From assembly GCA_007922225.1 (NCBI GenBank), contig ML679956.1, positions 74,560,095 to 74,624,094 of the forward strand: a stretch of 64,000 nt of DNA, written 5' to 3'. The number at the start of each line of letters is the position of its first letter. Within the stretch, counting starts at the first letter, position 1. Below the pieces are notes generated by a model. The model worked only from the letters and a program-made list of their open reading frames with translations, was not told the origin of the DNA and did not search any database. Of the stretch, positions 54,324 to 64,000 are shown piece by piece. The DNA is from Emydura subglobosa (lineage: Eukaryota; Chordata; Testudines; Chelidae). The translations under genes and the position numbers were made by a program.

Positions 54324-55946
54324 TGCATTGTGAACCACCCTCCCCCCGCCGCCCCTCAGATGCATGCAAATAAAAAGCAACTGTAGACGCAGCAGAATCA
54401 AAAAAGCTACTGATATGGGAGGGGACAGGAAAGAAAATTGGAAAAAATCACTTTCAAAGAGGGGTTTGTCAAGTGAATGCGATTTAAGATTGGCTCTTGC
54501 CCTGGGAGAAAGGACAGAGATTAAGTCACTTCCCGGGTAAGCGCATCTGCCCAAACGATTGTCCGGGTGGGAAAGGCCAGGATTGCCTTCCTGGCTACCC
54601 TGGGGCAAAGACGTGGCCCTATCGGAACAAGGACAGACGGGCCTGCAGAACCAAGGTGGAGTCACTGATTGCCAGGCACTGGAGCACCCAGACACTGAAG
54701 GGCTGTCAGGAAGAAGCCCTGAAAGGTGGGGTTCCTAGGCACCACATCTCTCAAGAGAGGGAGCCTTCAAGAGTGGGATTCACAGAGGTACGGAGGCTCC
54801 TAACCGTGAGGGATCAGGGATCTCACATCCAGGCCCACACGCAGCGCTCAGAGCACAGCCACCAGCCGGCAGCCTACTGGGACCATTGCAGAAGGGGGAT
54901 AGCAGAGCCCTAGCTCCCCAAGGGCTCCACCCGTCAAGCTGCTGACTAGCGGCCAGTTGACACTGCAGACCCCGCCTCCTTGCCTGGCTCCTGAGCCTTT
55001 CCCTCCTTATCCCCGATTCCCATCTGCCTCTGTTTCCTGCCTCGCACCAGAGCCCAGCTCCTGTGCCCTGACCCTGGCTACCAACCCTGGCTGCAACCCT
55101 CAGCTTGACTCTTGACTGTCTCTGGCTCTGCCCCTAACTCCAGTTCCTGGCTCTAACCATTAGGCATGACCGCCTACCCTCCAGTTTTTACACTAACTCA
55201 GTGGGAGTTAGGTGCCTAAATTCCTTTGTGAATCCCACCCCTTCTGACTTTCTCCTCTACAGCCACATGGGTTCAAGCCTCAATTAGGCCAGGCTTGAGT
55301 ACAGGTGTCAGACACAGTGGGACTCTTTGTCCCCCTCTAGTGACTGGCTCATGTCAAAGTAGTGTGTGTCTACTTTTTCTCCCAGATTTACACTCTGTAG
55401 CACAAGTGGATCCTCAAACTTTTAGATCCAGGGGGCCCAGGTCATTGCCACCCTGACTTCGACCTAAGTATGTTGTTTGTGCCACTTATCTTTCAATTAA
55501 TTTCTGTCTTTGCTTGGTTTTTTTCTACTGCATGTTCTTTTATTTAAGACATGTAGGGCTTTGGCCTTTTTCTCAGATAATTCACTACCTCCCACCCATC
55601 AGAAGATGCATCAACAGCCTTTCTACCTCCAAAGAAAAGGAACAGGAGAAGACCTAAGTCTAAACCCCGCTTGGACTCTTGATCAAAGGCACAGACGAGG
55701 ATCCATTTCCAAAAGGTGCTGACAGTGCTTTGTCTGTGGTCAGCTCAAAGCCTGGGGAAAGCCCGCTGACCACAGATAGCAGATGCACTGTAGAGGGCCT
55801 GTATCTGTTGGCTTTCAAGATGTGGCATATAAGTCTAGTCTAATTTGCCTGGAGCCATGGAACGGTAGAGAGGAGCAGGCGTTATTTGGAGAGGAAGCCC
55901 GTTGTCTTTGAGAAGGTTGATGAGTTTCTCTTGTGCGATGTGCTGA
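54324..55946. other. No gene recognised; degenerate CT-rich minisatellite
   Basis: Between about 54960 and 55190 the sequence repeats wording such as tgactctggctc and ctggctcc (a loose minisatellite). Near 55195-55245 is a fragment of the ggagttaggtgcctaaat palindromic family. No credible coding frame. Confidence 0.4.
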
Positions 55947-56322
55947 GGGCTAGAGCTGGTCGGGAATTTTTCAATGAAACTTTGTTGTTGTTGTTGTTGT
56001 TGAAAAATGCCAATTCACTGAAAGCGAAACTTGTTCTGTCCAGTTTTGAAAAGCTTTTGAAAAGTTTCAAAAGGAAAATGTTCCCTTATTCTGTTTGAAA
56101 TGACCATTTTGTTCCAGAATTTAAATCATGGTTAAAAGAAGTTTACACATTAAAAGGTCAGCAATAAAACCTTTCAATTGACACAGGCCTGAATTGTTTT
56201 TAGATATTTGGTTCATGACAATGTGAGACTTGGAATTTTTGCCCCAACTCAGGATGAGAAAAATTTTCAAAACCTTGAAAATTCTCACAGGACGGGAAAA
56301 CCCTTTTCCTCTCCAGCTCAAC
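55947..56322. mobile_element. Foldback element with (TTG)n
   Basis: Left agagctggtcgggaattttt, right end reverse complemented ttgagctggagaggaaaagg: short inverted termini with an AT-rich body containing (TTG)7-8 at 55982-56003. Similar in style to 48451-48956. Confidence 0.5.
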
Positions 56323-56333
56323 TCAGAGCATAT

Positions 56334-56530
56334 TCACAGACTCCAAGGCCAGATCGAACTATTGTGATCATCTAATCTGGCCTCCTCTAGCACACAGGCC
56401 ATAGGACTTCCCCAAAATCATTCCTTTTGAATCCATTTTACATTTTGAGACTTATCGGTTAGCCAGCTTTTCATCCATTTAATGGGTGCCGTGTTAACTC
56501 GACATCATTCGAGTGCACAAGTGCATTTGA
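56334..56530 (-). mobile_element. CR1 fragments, reverse
   Basis: Plus reading ccaaggccagatcgaactat, tgtgatcatctaatctggcc and aggccataggacttccccaa, the reverse complement of a CR1 3' tail of another subfamily. This is followed by a reversed coding-region piece (gccagcttttcatccattta). Two separate fragments are possible. Confidence 0.65.
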
Positions 56531-57459
56531 TAAGCTAAACATAACCAGGAACAAAGGGCCTATTACAGGGATCCTTACAAAAATGACTCACTGGAAAGCT
56601 GAAGAGGTGAGACCGCAGATGTGATGGGGGCAGGGCTCTTTAAGCTGTAGGCTGGATAAGCAGCTGCTTACAGGGCCCCATTCCAGAGGGGACACCATGG
56701 CTTCAGGACGCCTACTGCAGCAAGAGGCCAGCTGATTAGAAGTCCCATGACCTCTGGCAGCCCATCCCCAAAGCAGGCTGTCGGAGGAGATACTGCACTC
56801 CAGATCCCACCCCGAGCAGCATGGACACAGGAGGTGGCTGTCCAGGAAGGACGTGCACAAGGGGGGACAAGCAGCGGGGCACGGCCTCCCCCACAATAAT
56901 CATCAGAGACACAGAATTCCTCCGGCCCCAGGGCCGCTGCAGTGGTGGTGGGGCAGAGAGCGAGCTCCTTCTGGGGCCAGGGGAGGAGGAAAGTGAGCTC
57001 CTCCCATGGTCGGGGCAGGGGCACAGAGAAAGGGGTCCAATTTAAATCCCCGCGCACTCCCCTGCTGTCCAGCTACAAGACAAAGGCTCGGACTCTCCAG
57101 TGCCTTGCACCCTCATTACACTCTGTGTTGTGGTAGTTGATGGATTACTAAGAACACTGCCTTGCGGGCTTCCAGAGCAGGATGGTTTCCCACTGCAAGT
57201 CAACATGTTTCTGGCCAGGTCGGGCAATAGCACCAAAGCTACAGCGACCAGGGGGTCACATGCTCAATGCAGCCCCACCCATGACGAGGCAGACTGAAGT
57301 GACAGCGGGACGTGGGCCATTCGTGCTCCAGCACCAGCTCGTCTGGGGCACAAGCCGCTTCATGGCAAATAAGAGTTCAAAGAAGGTAACTTGAACTCCC
57401 TGGGGAAAACACGCTCACTTACACACACAACACATACACACACTCCACTGTCTTATAAA
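56531..57459. other. No feature recognised
   Basis: GC-rich in 56620-57050. Overlapping frames of up to 129 codons on both strands reflect composition. Confidence 0.4.
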
Positions 57460-57690
57460 CTACGTAGCCCTTATTACCCTAATATCTGAGCACTTCACAG
57501 TCTTCAATGCATTTGTCCTCGCAACAGCCCAGTACCACATTTTACAGATGGGGACTTGAGGCACAGGAAGGCTAAGCGACTTGCCCAAGGTCACACAAGG
57601 AGTCTGTGGCAGAGCAGGAACTTGAAGGCAGGTCTCTCCACTCCCAGGCCAGCACCAAGCCACTGGACTACGCTTCCAGTCCAGCAGTGA
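57460..57690 (-). mobile_element. MIR-type SINE
   Basis: Tail side cttattaccctaatatctga and gcatttgtcctcgcaacagc, reversed CORE attttacagatggggacttg and gcgacttgcccaaggtcaca, head ccaagccactggactacgct. One of the best-preserved copies. Confidence 0.85.
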
Positions 57691-58889
57691 CACCTCCTCT
57701 ACTGGCCCTCACCCTCTGTAGTAGAAAATGAGAACCTGAGACATGAGGCCTAGTATAACAGGCCAGGTAGGAGGCCTGAGGTAAAGTAACAGTCAAGCCC
57801 TGCCATTATAAGGCAAAGTTAGCAGAAGTCAGGCTGTGAATTCTGGCAGACTCACAATAACTGGCAAGAAGGGAGCTGGTATTGCAAACACACACACTCC
57901 TAAAGAAACGCTAGACACAACACTCATACAAGCACATTCCAGAAAGGTACCAGAACATCCCAGTACCCCAAAGGTAACGAGGACCCACCGACCCCTCTGA
58001 CAGATAAGGTCAGGAAGACAATGTGATGGATAGGGGTGTTTTGACTGAACCACCCTGTTCAAGGTAAAGGGTGGTACCTCACCACATCAGAGGATGGCAA
58101 CTACACGTCAGAGGGGCAATACGCAATTCGTTTGTATCAGTGTATAAACGGGTCTCAGAGGAAGTGTCTTTGGCTGAGTGAGGAACAGAAAGTCCCGCCG
58201 TTTACTGAGCCAGGCCATTGTCACGGGCATACATGTGTTAAGTGTACTGGTAGCGCGTATAGGGTGCCTTGTACCGGGCCTTGTCGGCAATACACCTGGC
58301 CTGGTGCCTTCGTTACTGAAACGGATCTCTGGTCTTCCTGGATAAGCCAATCCTGGTTGGCTGTCTCAGCCATCTGCACAGAGCTGGGACAGCTGTCACG
58401 CTGGGAAAACACACACACAAACAACAACTGACAACACCCTCTGCTCCAAACCCTCCTGTCCGCTGGTAGCGCAGAGCCGTCTGACGGAGGCTGTGGGGGA
58501 AAAGGAATGTCTCTTGGGCTTTGCACAAGGGGCCCCATTAAAAGTCCTGTAGGTGGGCTTCTGCTTAACCGGCCTGGGCAGTGTGACACCCTTCTCATTG
58601 GCTGAATGCCACGGGGGAAAGAATGTGGTGAAACCCCATGGTACAAAGAGTGCATGGTGGGACACCGAGCCAGCAGGGGCATCACACCATCCCTGTGTCC
58701 TTTTCCTGTCTGGATCAGCTCAGCAGCCGCAGGGCTGGCTTTTCTGGCCGTTACGCTAATGGTTGAACATTTGCTGAACTGCCCAAAGAGAGTCAGATAC
58801 CAGCACAGTGCGGTCATAGTTTGTCCAGCTACTTCTGCCATCGGTTCCGCCATGGACATTTAAACCAAATTGGCATCGTGGCTTTACTG
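57691..58889. other. No feature recognised; one long frame doubted
   Basis: A 212-codon minus-strand frame (58221-58859) has no recognised domain. It overlaps other open frames on both strands. Not accepted as a gene. Confidence 0.4.
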
Positions 58890-58979
58890 ACAGCCTTTGA
58901 CCAGATCTTCAGCTGGTGTAAATCAGTGTAACTCCATTGACTTTAAGGGCACATTGCCACCAGCTTAGGATCTGACCCG
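58890..58979. mobile_element. Short palindromic element (CAGCTGGTGTAA family)
   Basis: Left ccagatcttcagctggtgta and right caccagcttaggatctgacc are inverted around ctccattgactttaaggg. Confidence 0.6.
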
Positions 58980-59745
58980 TCCTGGGTCTTTTGTTTGCAC
59001 AGTGATTTTATGCTCTTTGAGGGTACCCATCTCATTCCCCCTTCTTCTCTCCCACGCGCACACTCTGCATGATGGAAAAGCAAAAGAAAATAGATGGTGA
59101 TTCCTCACATGTTCCATGTGCCAGCAAAAGCTAAATGATTTGACTGTAACTGATACACAAAGCCTTCACAGAATTTAATTACTCAGAGTCTAATCATAAT
59201 TGCTACACAGAATTTAATAACTCAGTTGTGCACAGATCTGGTCACCCCATGTCAGAAAAACGTACAGCCAAAGCAGAAGGGACTGACTGATGGGCAGTAA
59301 GAACAATTAGAGACTCACCCGAACGGAGATAGATTGAAAAGACCAGCTTAGTTTGGGAAGAAGAAGGGATACAATAGAGGTGTGCAAACAGATGAATGGT
59401 TCAGAGAAGGAAAATTGGGAGCAAAAAGCAAAACACTGATAAGCTTTGAAGAAAATACTTCTATGTATTTAGTTTACACCAGGTCATCCTGTGGAAGTCA
59501 TTGTCACTAGATACTACTGTGGCAAAATTGCTTAGCAGGATTCAAAAAAGAATTGGCCTTTCATATGGATAATGAGAAAGTCCACATCTCCCATTGCTGT
59601 CACCCTCATCCTGCACACACTCTTTGCTCTGCTGTTTGTCATCCCTTGCCATACTCTGCACAATGTAGATTGGAATCTCCTTGGGGCAGGGTCCTTTCCA
59701 TCTGGCTGATGAGTGAAGGAACATGTGGAACCCCCATCCCTTAAA

Positions 59746-60695
59746 CAGTGTTTCTCAACCTTTTAGGTACCCCCTAACTTCTGAAAATTTTAATAAGTAT
59801 CCCAACACTCAATTTTCCACGGGATTTTATATTTACAGACTAATGTGAGCTGTATGTTGGAAGAAGGGCTGAGTATATAAGGCCGTGATATGACAGATGT
59901 CAGATCTAATGTGGGTAGGGCTACCACCTTTACACCAGGGGTGCCAACTCATGTACCTGGGCTAGAGGTGATGATGTCCAAAGCTAGGAGGCTTTGAGTG
60001 GCATGCCAATGCTAGGAAATATAAAGTACTGCGCCAAATTTTATGCCATAGATTTGAGAGGACGAAGGGGTGAGAGAGAGATAGGGAAGGAGGGTGAGAG
60101 AGAGAGAGACAGGAAAAGAGGGTAACTGGTGAAAACTGGGGCTGTCATAGTTGTCAATTTCACTGTTCAGCTAGAGCAGTGAAATTGACAAGTTTTCTGG
60201 GCACTAGGCTTTGAGCCAGGGAGGGGGGCTGCTACCTGGGCAAGTTGCAGGTGGCTGCCGCCTGGCTGGCAGCCCGGGAGGTGGGCGACTGCCACCCAAT
60301 CCAAGTTGGGGCAGAGGAGGCTTCCGCGCCGGCTGGGACCCAGGGATGTGGGCAGGCGGCTGCTGGCCGTCTTCAAGCCGGGGCGCTGGATGCTGTCCCT
60401 CGGTTTTTAGCTGGGGCAAAGGGGGCTGCCACCCAGCTGCAAGCCCAGCTCGCAAGATGCAGGAGGCTGCCACCAAGCTCCCACCTGGGAGCTGGGACCG
60501 GGCGGGAAGCCGGGGCTGCCACACGCCTCCCATCTGGGAGCCGGGACCGGGTGGGAAGCGGGCTTCTGCCACCCAACTTCCCCAGAAGTCGGCAGCTGCC
60601 ACCCGCCTCCCCTTCACTCTGTTCTTCCCTGGGTACCCTCTGCCTGTGTCTCGCGTACCCCCAGAGGTACGCATACCACAGGTTAAGAATCTATG
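59746..60695. mobile_element. hAT-like element with GC-rich tandem core
   Basis: Left end cagtgtttctcaacctttta and right end reverse complemented catagattcttaacctgtgg, both followed by 'ggta' and a C-rich 'taccccc' run, form hAT-type inverted termini. Flanks show no convincing 8-bp duplication. Inside are a (GA)n tract (about 60072-60113) and a GC-rich core (60205-60600) of loosely repeated wording such as ggctgccacccagctgc and gagctgggaccgggcgggaa, unlike the AT-rich flanks. Confidence 0.65.
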
Positions 60696-61293
60696 ATTTA
60701 GGACTCTGCACAGTATGTAGTTTGTGTCTGTACACAGGTTGGGAAGGCACCATCTATAAACATACTTGTACAAGCCTATCAGAATCACATTAATATTCTT
60801 CCATTTCTCACATCATGCTTATTACCAATCACTCCCTTTTAGGCTGCTGCTTTTTGCATTTTTAGAAATCTCACATTAAAAAGAAAAATGACTATTATGC
60901 TAAGTTTTATTTCTGCCATTTAAGCCCCTATCTGTCCGGTTCCAGTGACTACGTCTCCATGGTGTGAGCTCATGACAACAGGTATGCTTTGCTGCATTAT
61001 CAACTTCTGCGTGAATTTCATTAATCCCATAAGAAATCCCAACATTAAAAGGCGTTGACTGAATTGTTTGACGTAACTGCAGTGCAACAACGCTGTAAAA
61101 GGGCCTGTTTGATACTGAACGGTAGCAAGATTGTCAACCATGTTTTAAATTAAAAATTCAAAGGACTTGACAGAGAAAACTACAATCTTATAGCATAATG
61201 CTTCCCTTCTGGAGACATTAATGGCTCCCTCACCATCAGATCTGAACATCCTAAAGTGTTTTACAAACTGCAGTAGGATAGTAGCCTCATAGA
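60696..61293. other. No feature recognised
   Basis: AT-rich, apparently unique. Confidence 0.4.
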
Positions 61294-61575
61294 GGAAGGA
61301 TGGTCCAATGGTTAGGGTGCTAATTGGAACTCAGGCTTCCTGGGTTCCATTCCCTCCTCGGCCACAGACTTCTGAGGTCACGTGGGAGTTAGGTGCCTGA
61401 GCAGATGAGGTGCTTTTGAAAATTCCACCTAGCACCTATCTGCATCTCTAAGCTCCTTTGTAAACCTGGCCCTTTCTCTCTCCGTTCCTCCTCTGTAAAA
61501 TAGTGGTGATAATACTTTCCTCCCTCACCAGATAAAGACATTAAAACCTGTGCGATGCTCAGATACTAGGATAAC
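61294..61575 (+). mobile_element. MIR-type SINE interrupted by a palindromic element
   Basis: Plus-strand head with A-box region ggatggtccaatggttaggg and B-box-like gggttccattccc, then the CORE split: cacagacttctgaggtca (to about 61381) and ttcctcctctgtaaaatag (from about 61486). Between them lies a palindromic element beginning gggagttaggtgcctgagca. Confidence 0.65.
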
Positions 61576-62151
61576 GGGGGCCAGGTACGTACCACGGCTG
61601 GTGAATTGATAGAGAGGAAGCGGTGGCTGCAGTTCAGTAAGGACCAACGGCGTGATGCACTGTTCTGCCGGAAATACTGGCAGATACCTGTGGTTTTTAA
61701 GTGCCTGTGGCCTTTTTCTTAAGAGGAAAGTTGGTCATTCTGGTGTCCTGGAGTAATCCCAGCACAGATCATTCCATTCTGCCTTCCTGCATTGCCCCCA
61801 CATATCGGCAATCCTCAAGCTGTGGTCTGGAGATCACTGCTCTGCTCTGGAGAGACAGCTAGTCACATGGTACTGGCTCCTCCCATTTGCTTCCAGCCAT
61901 TATATTGCTTAATGGATTTTTATACGCCTCTGACACCATTTCCAGGTTAGCAAAGGTTGTAATTACCGGGGATTGGAGAGGATGTTAGGAGACTCTCCGT
62001 GGGTAGGGAGGTGGATTGCGTGATGGCGAATGGGCAGCAACTATCCAACAGTCTCTCCATTAAGATGAAAGGAGAAAGTCTAAAGCCCTTGATCTACACT
62101 GTTTTGCTTTACTTGCTCATCCGCCCCGTGGTGAAGCACAGCTTTGCAGTA

Positions 62152-62408
62152 GGCTATGTCTCCACTGCAGGAGAGGTGTCTTTTTACATGGCAATAGCTA
62201 TCTGTGTGTGAAATCCTAATAGGGATAGGACACTGTCCTTTTCACCTGGATGTGGTGAGGCAATCCAAACCCTAGGCGGGGTACAAGGTTGGCTTCCCCT
62301 AGCCACGTCAAGGTCAAAGCTACCTGTGCCTTGTCTGCACCATGATTTTCCACTGAGATTGCTCTCCTGATATTAAAAAGACACCTTTTCTGCAGTGAAG
62401 ACAAAGCC
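62152..62408. mobile_element. DNA transposon with 35-bp inverted repeats
   Basis: Left ggctatgtctccactgcagg continuing agaggtgtcttttta, right end reverse complemented ggctttgtcttcactgcaga continuing aaaggtgtcttttta: 31 of 35 identical. Total length 257 bp, noncoding. Termini of the GTCTACACTGC type place it with the other foldback elements here. No clear target-site duplication. Confidence 0.8.
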
Positions 62409-62929
62409 ATGACCAGCTGTTCCTGCAGATGGTGGGAGTCATGTAATTCCATCCCGAACGTCGCAGGGTTACTGTGATTTATTAAACTTTATTGAGTAAT
62501 GTTTGTCTAGTGCATCGAGATCCCAGCTATAAGCTGCTGCCGTAGCGTGGAATACTCTCTCCTCCCGGATCGCTGACCGGGATTCTTTTTAACCTTCAAA
62601 ACTCAGATGAGCAGGAATGGAGGAAGAATTACGGGCCAAAGGACGCAAGTGAGCACTGGCTGCGTGTTTCATTTGCCTTCTCCACTTTACAAATCCAGCT
62701 GTCTGGTGGCACTTAGCCCACTTTGTTTTATTTTAGCAGCTGCTAAATGAATATCTAGGCAGAGAGCGTTTCCAGTAAATGTAATTACTCCTCTGTTTAG
62801 GAGGCATGCAACAAACATGACCCAACTACATTTCATTTTAAAAACAAAGAGAGAGAGAAGAAATTAAATGAGGCTCTTCTCATGAAATTTTCAATTTAGC
62901 CCGATGCTGATTGGGTGAAGAAAACTATA

Positions 62930-62990
62930 GGCTAGATCCTCAACTGGTGTAAATCAGCAGAGCTCCACTGACTTCAGTCAAACGTGACCT
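62930..62990. mobile_element. Half copy of palindromic element
   Basis: Reads ctagatcctcaactggtgta then aatcagcagagctccactga, the left half of the CAGCTGGTGTAA family. The right half is absent. Confidence 0.5.
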
Positions 62991-63184
62991 CAACAGCTGT
63001 GGCTAAGGTGGCAGCTCGGGCTAGCCAGCCAAGTTCAGCCCAATGGGCTCGGCTGGGCTGGAAAGCCCAAGCAGCAAGGTCTACACTGCTTTTTATAGCA
63101 TGCTAGCTGAACGCGCCCTCACGTGAGTTTGCCTGCGCAGGCTGAGAGGCTTGCTGCCAGCTGCCGTGATGACCCACCCACCCA

Positions 63185-63680
63185 CCGAATAGTTTATTAC
63201 TTGCATGACAATAATATTTAGAGGCCCAAACTGAAATCAGGGCCCCATGGTGCTAGGAGCTGTACATGGACGGGGTAAAAACGCCCCTGTCCCAAGAGTT
63301 TATAGTTTAAGAGAACTTTTCAAAATTCCTCCTTTAAATAGACAAATCAGAGAAAGGAAGGATCAGATTTGTTTAATAGGTGGAGAACAGAAGCCCAGAG
63401 AGACTAAGGCTCAGATTTTTAAAGGTATTTAGCCTTTGCTCAGCTCAGCATTGCAACCTCTCACTGACTTAGGATCCTACGTGTCCTTATCAGAAGTAAC
63501 TTAGGTACTTACGTATCATTGAAAGTCAGTGGGACTTCAGTGCTGCAATGCCTAAATATCCATAAACATCCAGGCCTAAGTGACGTGCCCAGGTCACATG
63601 AGGAGTCTGTGGCAAAGGCAGAACTCAACCCAGATCCTTTGCATCCCAGGATTTAACCCCAAGACCATCCGTCCTCTCTT
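63185..63680 (-). mobile_element. MIR-type SINE split by a palindromic element
   Basis: Reversed tail (atcagggccccatggtgcta, ggagctgtacatggacgggg), reversed CORE start (aggtggagaacagaagccca, gagagactaag), then after the insertion gtgacgtgcccaggtcacat, gaggagtctgtggcaaaggc, and head remnant (cagatcctttgcatcccagg). Removing 63408-63576 and one TAA makes the CORE continuous. Confidence 0.8.
63408..63576. mobile_element. TAA-flanked palindromic MITE in a SINE
   Basis: A 169-bp element flanked by TAA on both sides (63405-63407 and 63577-63579). Left end ggctcagatttttaaaggta; right end reverse complemented ggcctggatgtttatggata, continuing tttag on both sides. Noncoding. The 3-bp TAA is the PIF/Harbinger target type. 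Confidence 0.8.
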
Positions 63681-64000
63681 CTTATGGAGCCCATACGTGA
63701 ATCAACTAGAGACCTTCCAAATGTTTTCAGACTTGGAGAAAGTTTGGGTAATGATTGTGGCCCATAGTTTGTAAAACAGGTGCCTGAGCTCCGGCTCGTA
63801 AATCCATAGGTATGTACCTGACTGCGCTGAAAACTGGCCTGTTACTCAGGTGCCTAGACATGGGCTTTGGAGCCTGACTTCAGATCCCCCCTTTTAAACT
63901 CTTGGCCTCAGGTTCCATTTTTATTTCATCTGAACCTTCAGGGCCTCCTTGTCGACAAGGGCTAGTGATGCAGGGGAAGCATAGTCTAACGCAGTGACTC

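Noticed and set aside
58221..58859. 212-codon open frame on the minus strand
   Set aside because: No recognised domain, several other open frames overlap it on both strands, and it shows no exon-like features.
60204..60793. Long overlapping frames on both strands (up to 194 codons)
   Set aside because: They lie in the GC-rich tandem core of the hAT-like element, where stop codons are rare by composition.
1..64000. CRISPR array, bacterial operon, tRNA or rRNA genes
   Set aside because: No regularly spaced direct repeats with unique spacers, no ribosome binding sites with tightly packed genes, and no cloverleaf or rRNA-like sequence were seen. The tRNA-like boxes belong to SINEs.

Overview
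This looks like vertebrate nuclear DNA from a large, repeat-rich genome, most probably a turtle; a crocodilian is the main alternative. The call rests on the repeats: many CR1 LINE fragments of several subfamilies, MIR-type CORE-SINEs, DIRS-like tyrosine-recombinase retrotransposons, PIF/Harbinger-like foldback elements with TTA/TAA target sites, hAT-like non-autonomous elements, and short elements resembling Penelope-like terminal sequences. I recognise no host protein-coding exon, tRNA, rRNA or CRISPR array, and nothing bacterial. The window is best read as intergenic or intronic sequence.

Layout. 1-3.1 kb: mostly unique, with a CR1 remnant. 3.1-8.5 kb: a SINE, a Harbinger-like foldback element, and a four-level nest in which CR1 copy A is split by CR1 copy B, which is split by a 3.9-kb DIRS-like element, which holds a short reversed CR1 tail. 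10.5-11.85 kb: remnant of a Harbinger-type transposon with a broken Myb/SANT-like gene. 13.5-22.1 kb: scattered palindromic elements, CR1 tails, MIR SINEs and two hAT-like elements. 22.2-23.1 kb: a GC-rich block with 43-bp direct repeats exactly 900 bp apart and a tandemly repeated reading frame. 24-28 kb: a TTA-flanked foldback element, an inverted pair of Penelope-like copies, an LTR-like sequence, SINEs, and a 151-bp element inside a 14-bp target-site duplication. 29.1-29.6 kb: a second DIRS remnant, carrying the tyrosine recombinase segment that the first copy lacks.

34-37.1 kb is the most complete transposon: a 3.1-kb CR1 with the end of ORF1, the endonuclease and the reverse transcriptase, all broken by stops and frameshifts. 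38-45 kb holds foldback elements (one nested in a SINE), a second CR1 lineage in reverse, and SINE tails. 46.4-47.4 kb is a CR1 with an internal duplication. 48-64 kb has foldback elements, a second LTR-like copy with TATA box and AATAAA, another Penelope-like copy, MIR SINEs, a hAT-like element with a GC-rich tandem core, a clear 257-bp inverted-repeat element, and a SINE interrupted by a TAA-flanked palindromic element.

Nothing here works as a gene system. The content is a record of layered transposition. The most unusual signals are the four-level nest, the two DIRS remnants with complementary content, and a recurrent structured motif (CTGANGAA facing GAAAGCTT between two stems) that resembles a hammerhead ribozyme core. 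Family names come from recognising sequence features by eye, not from a database search.
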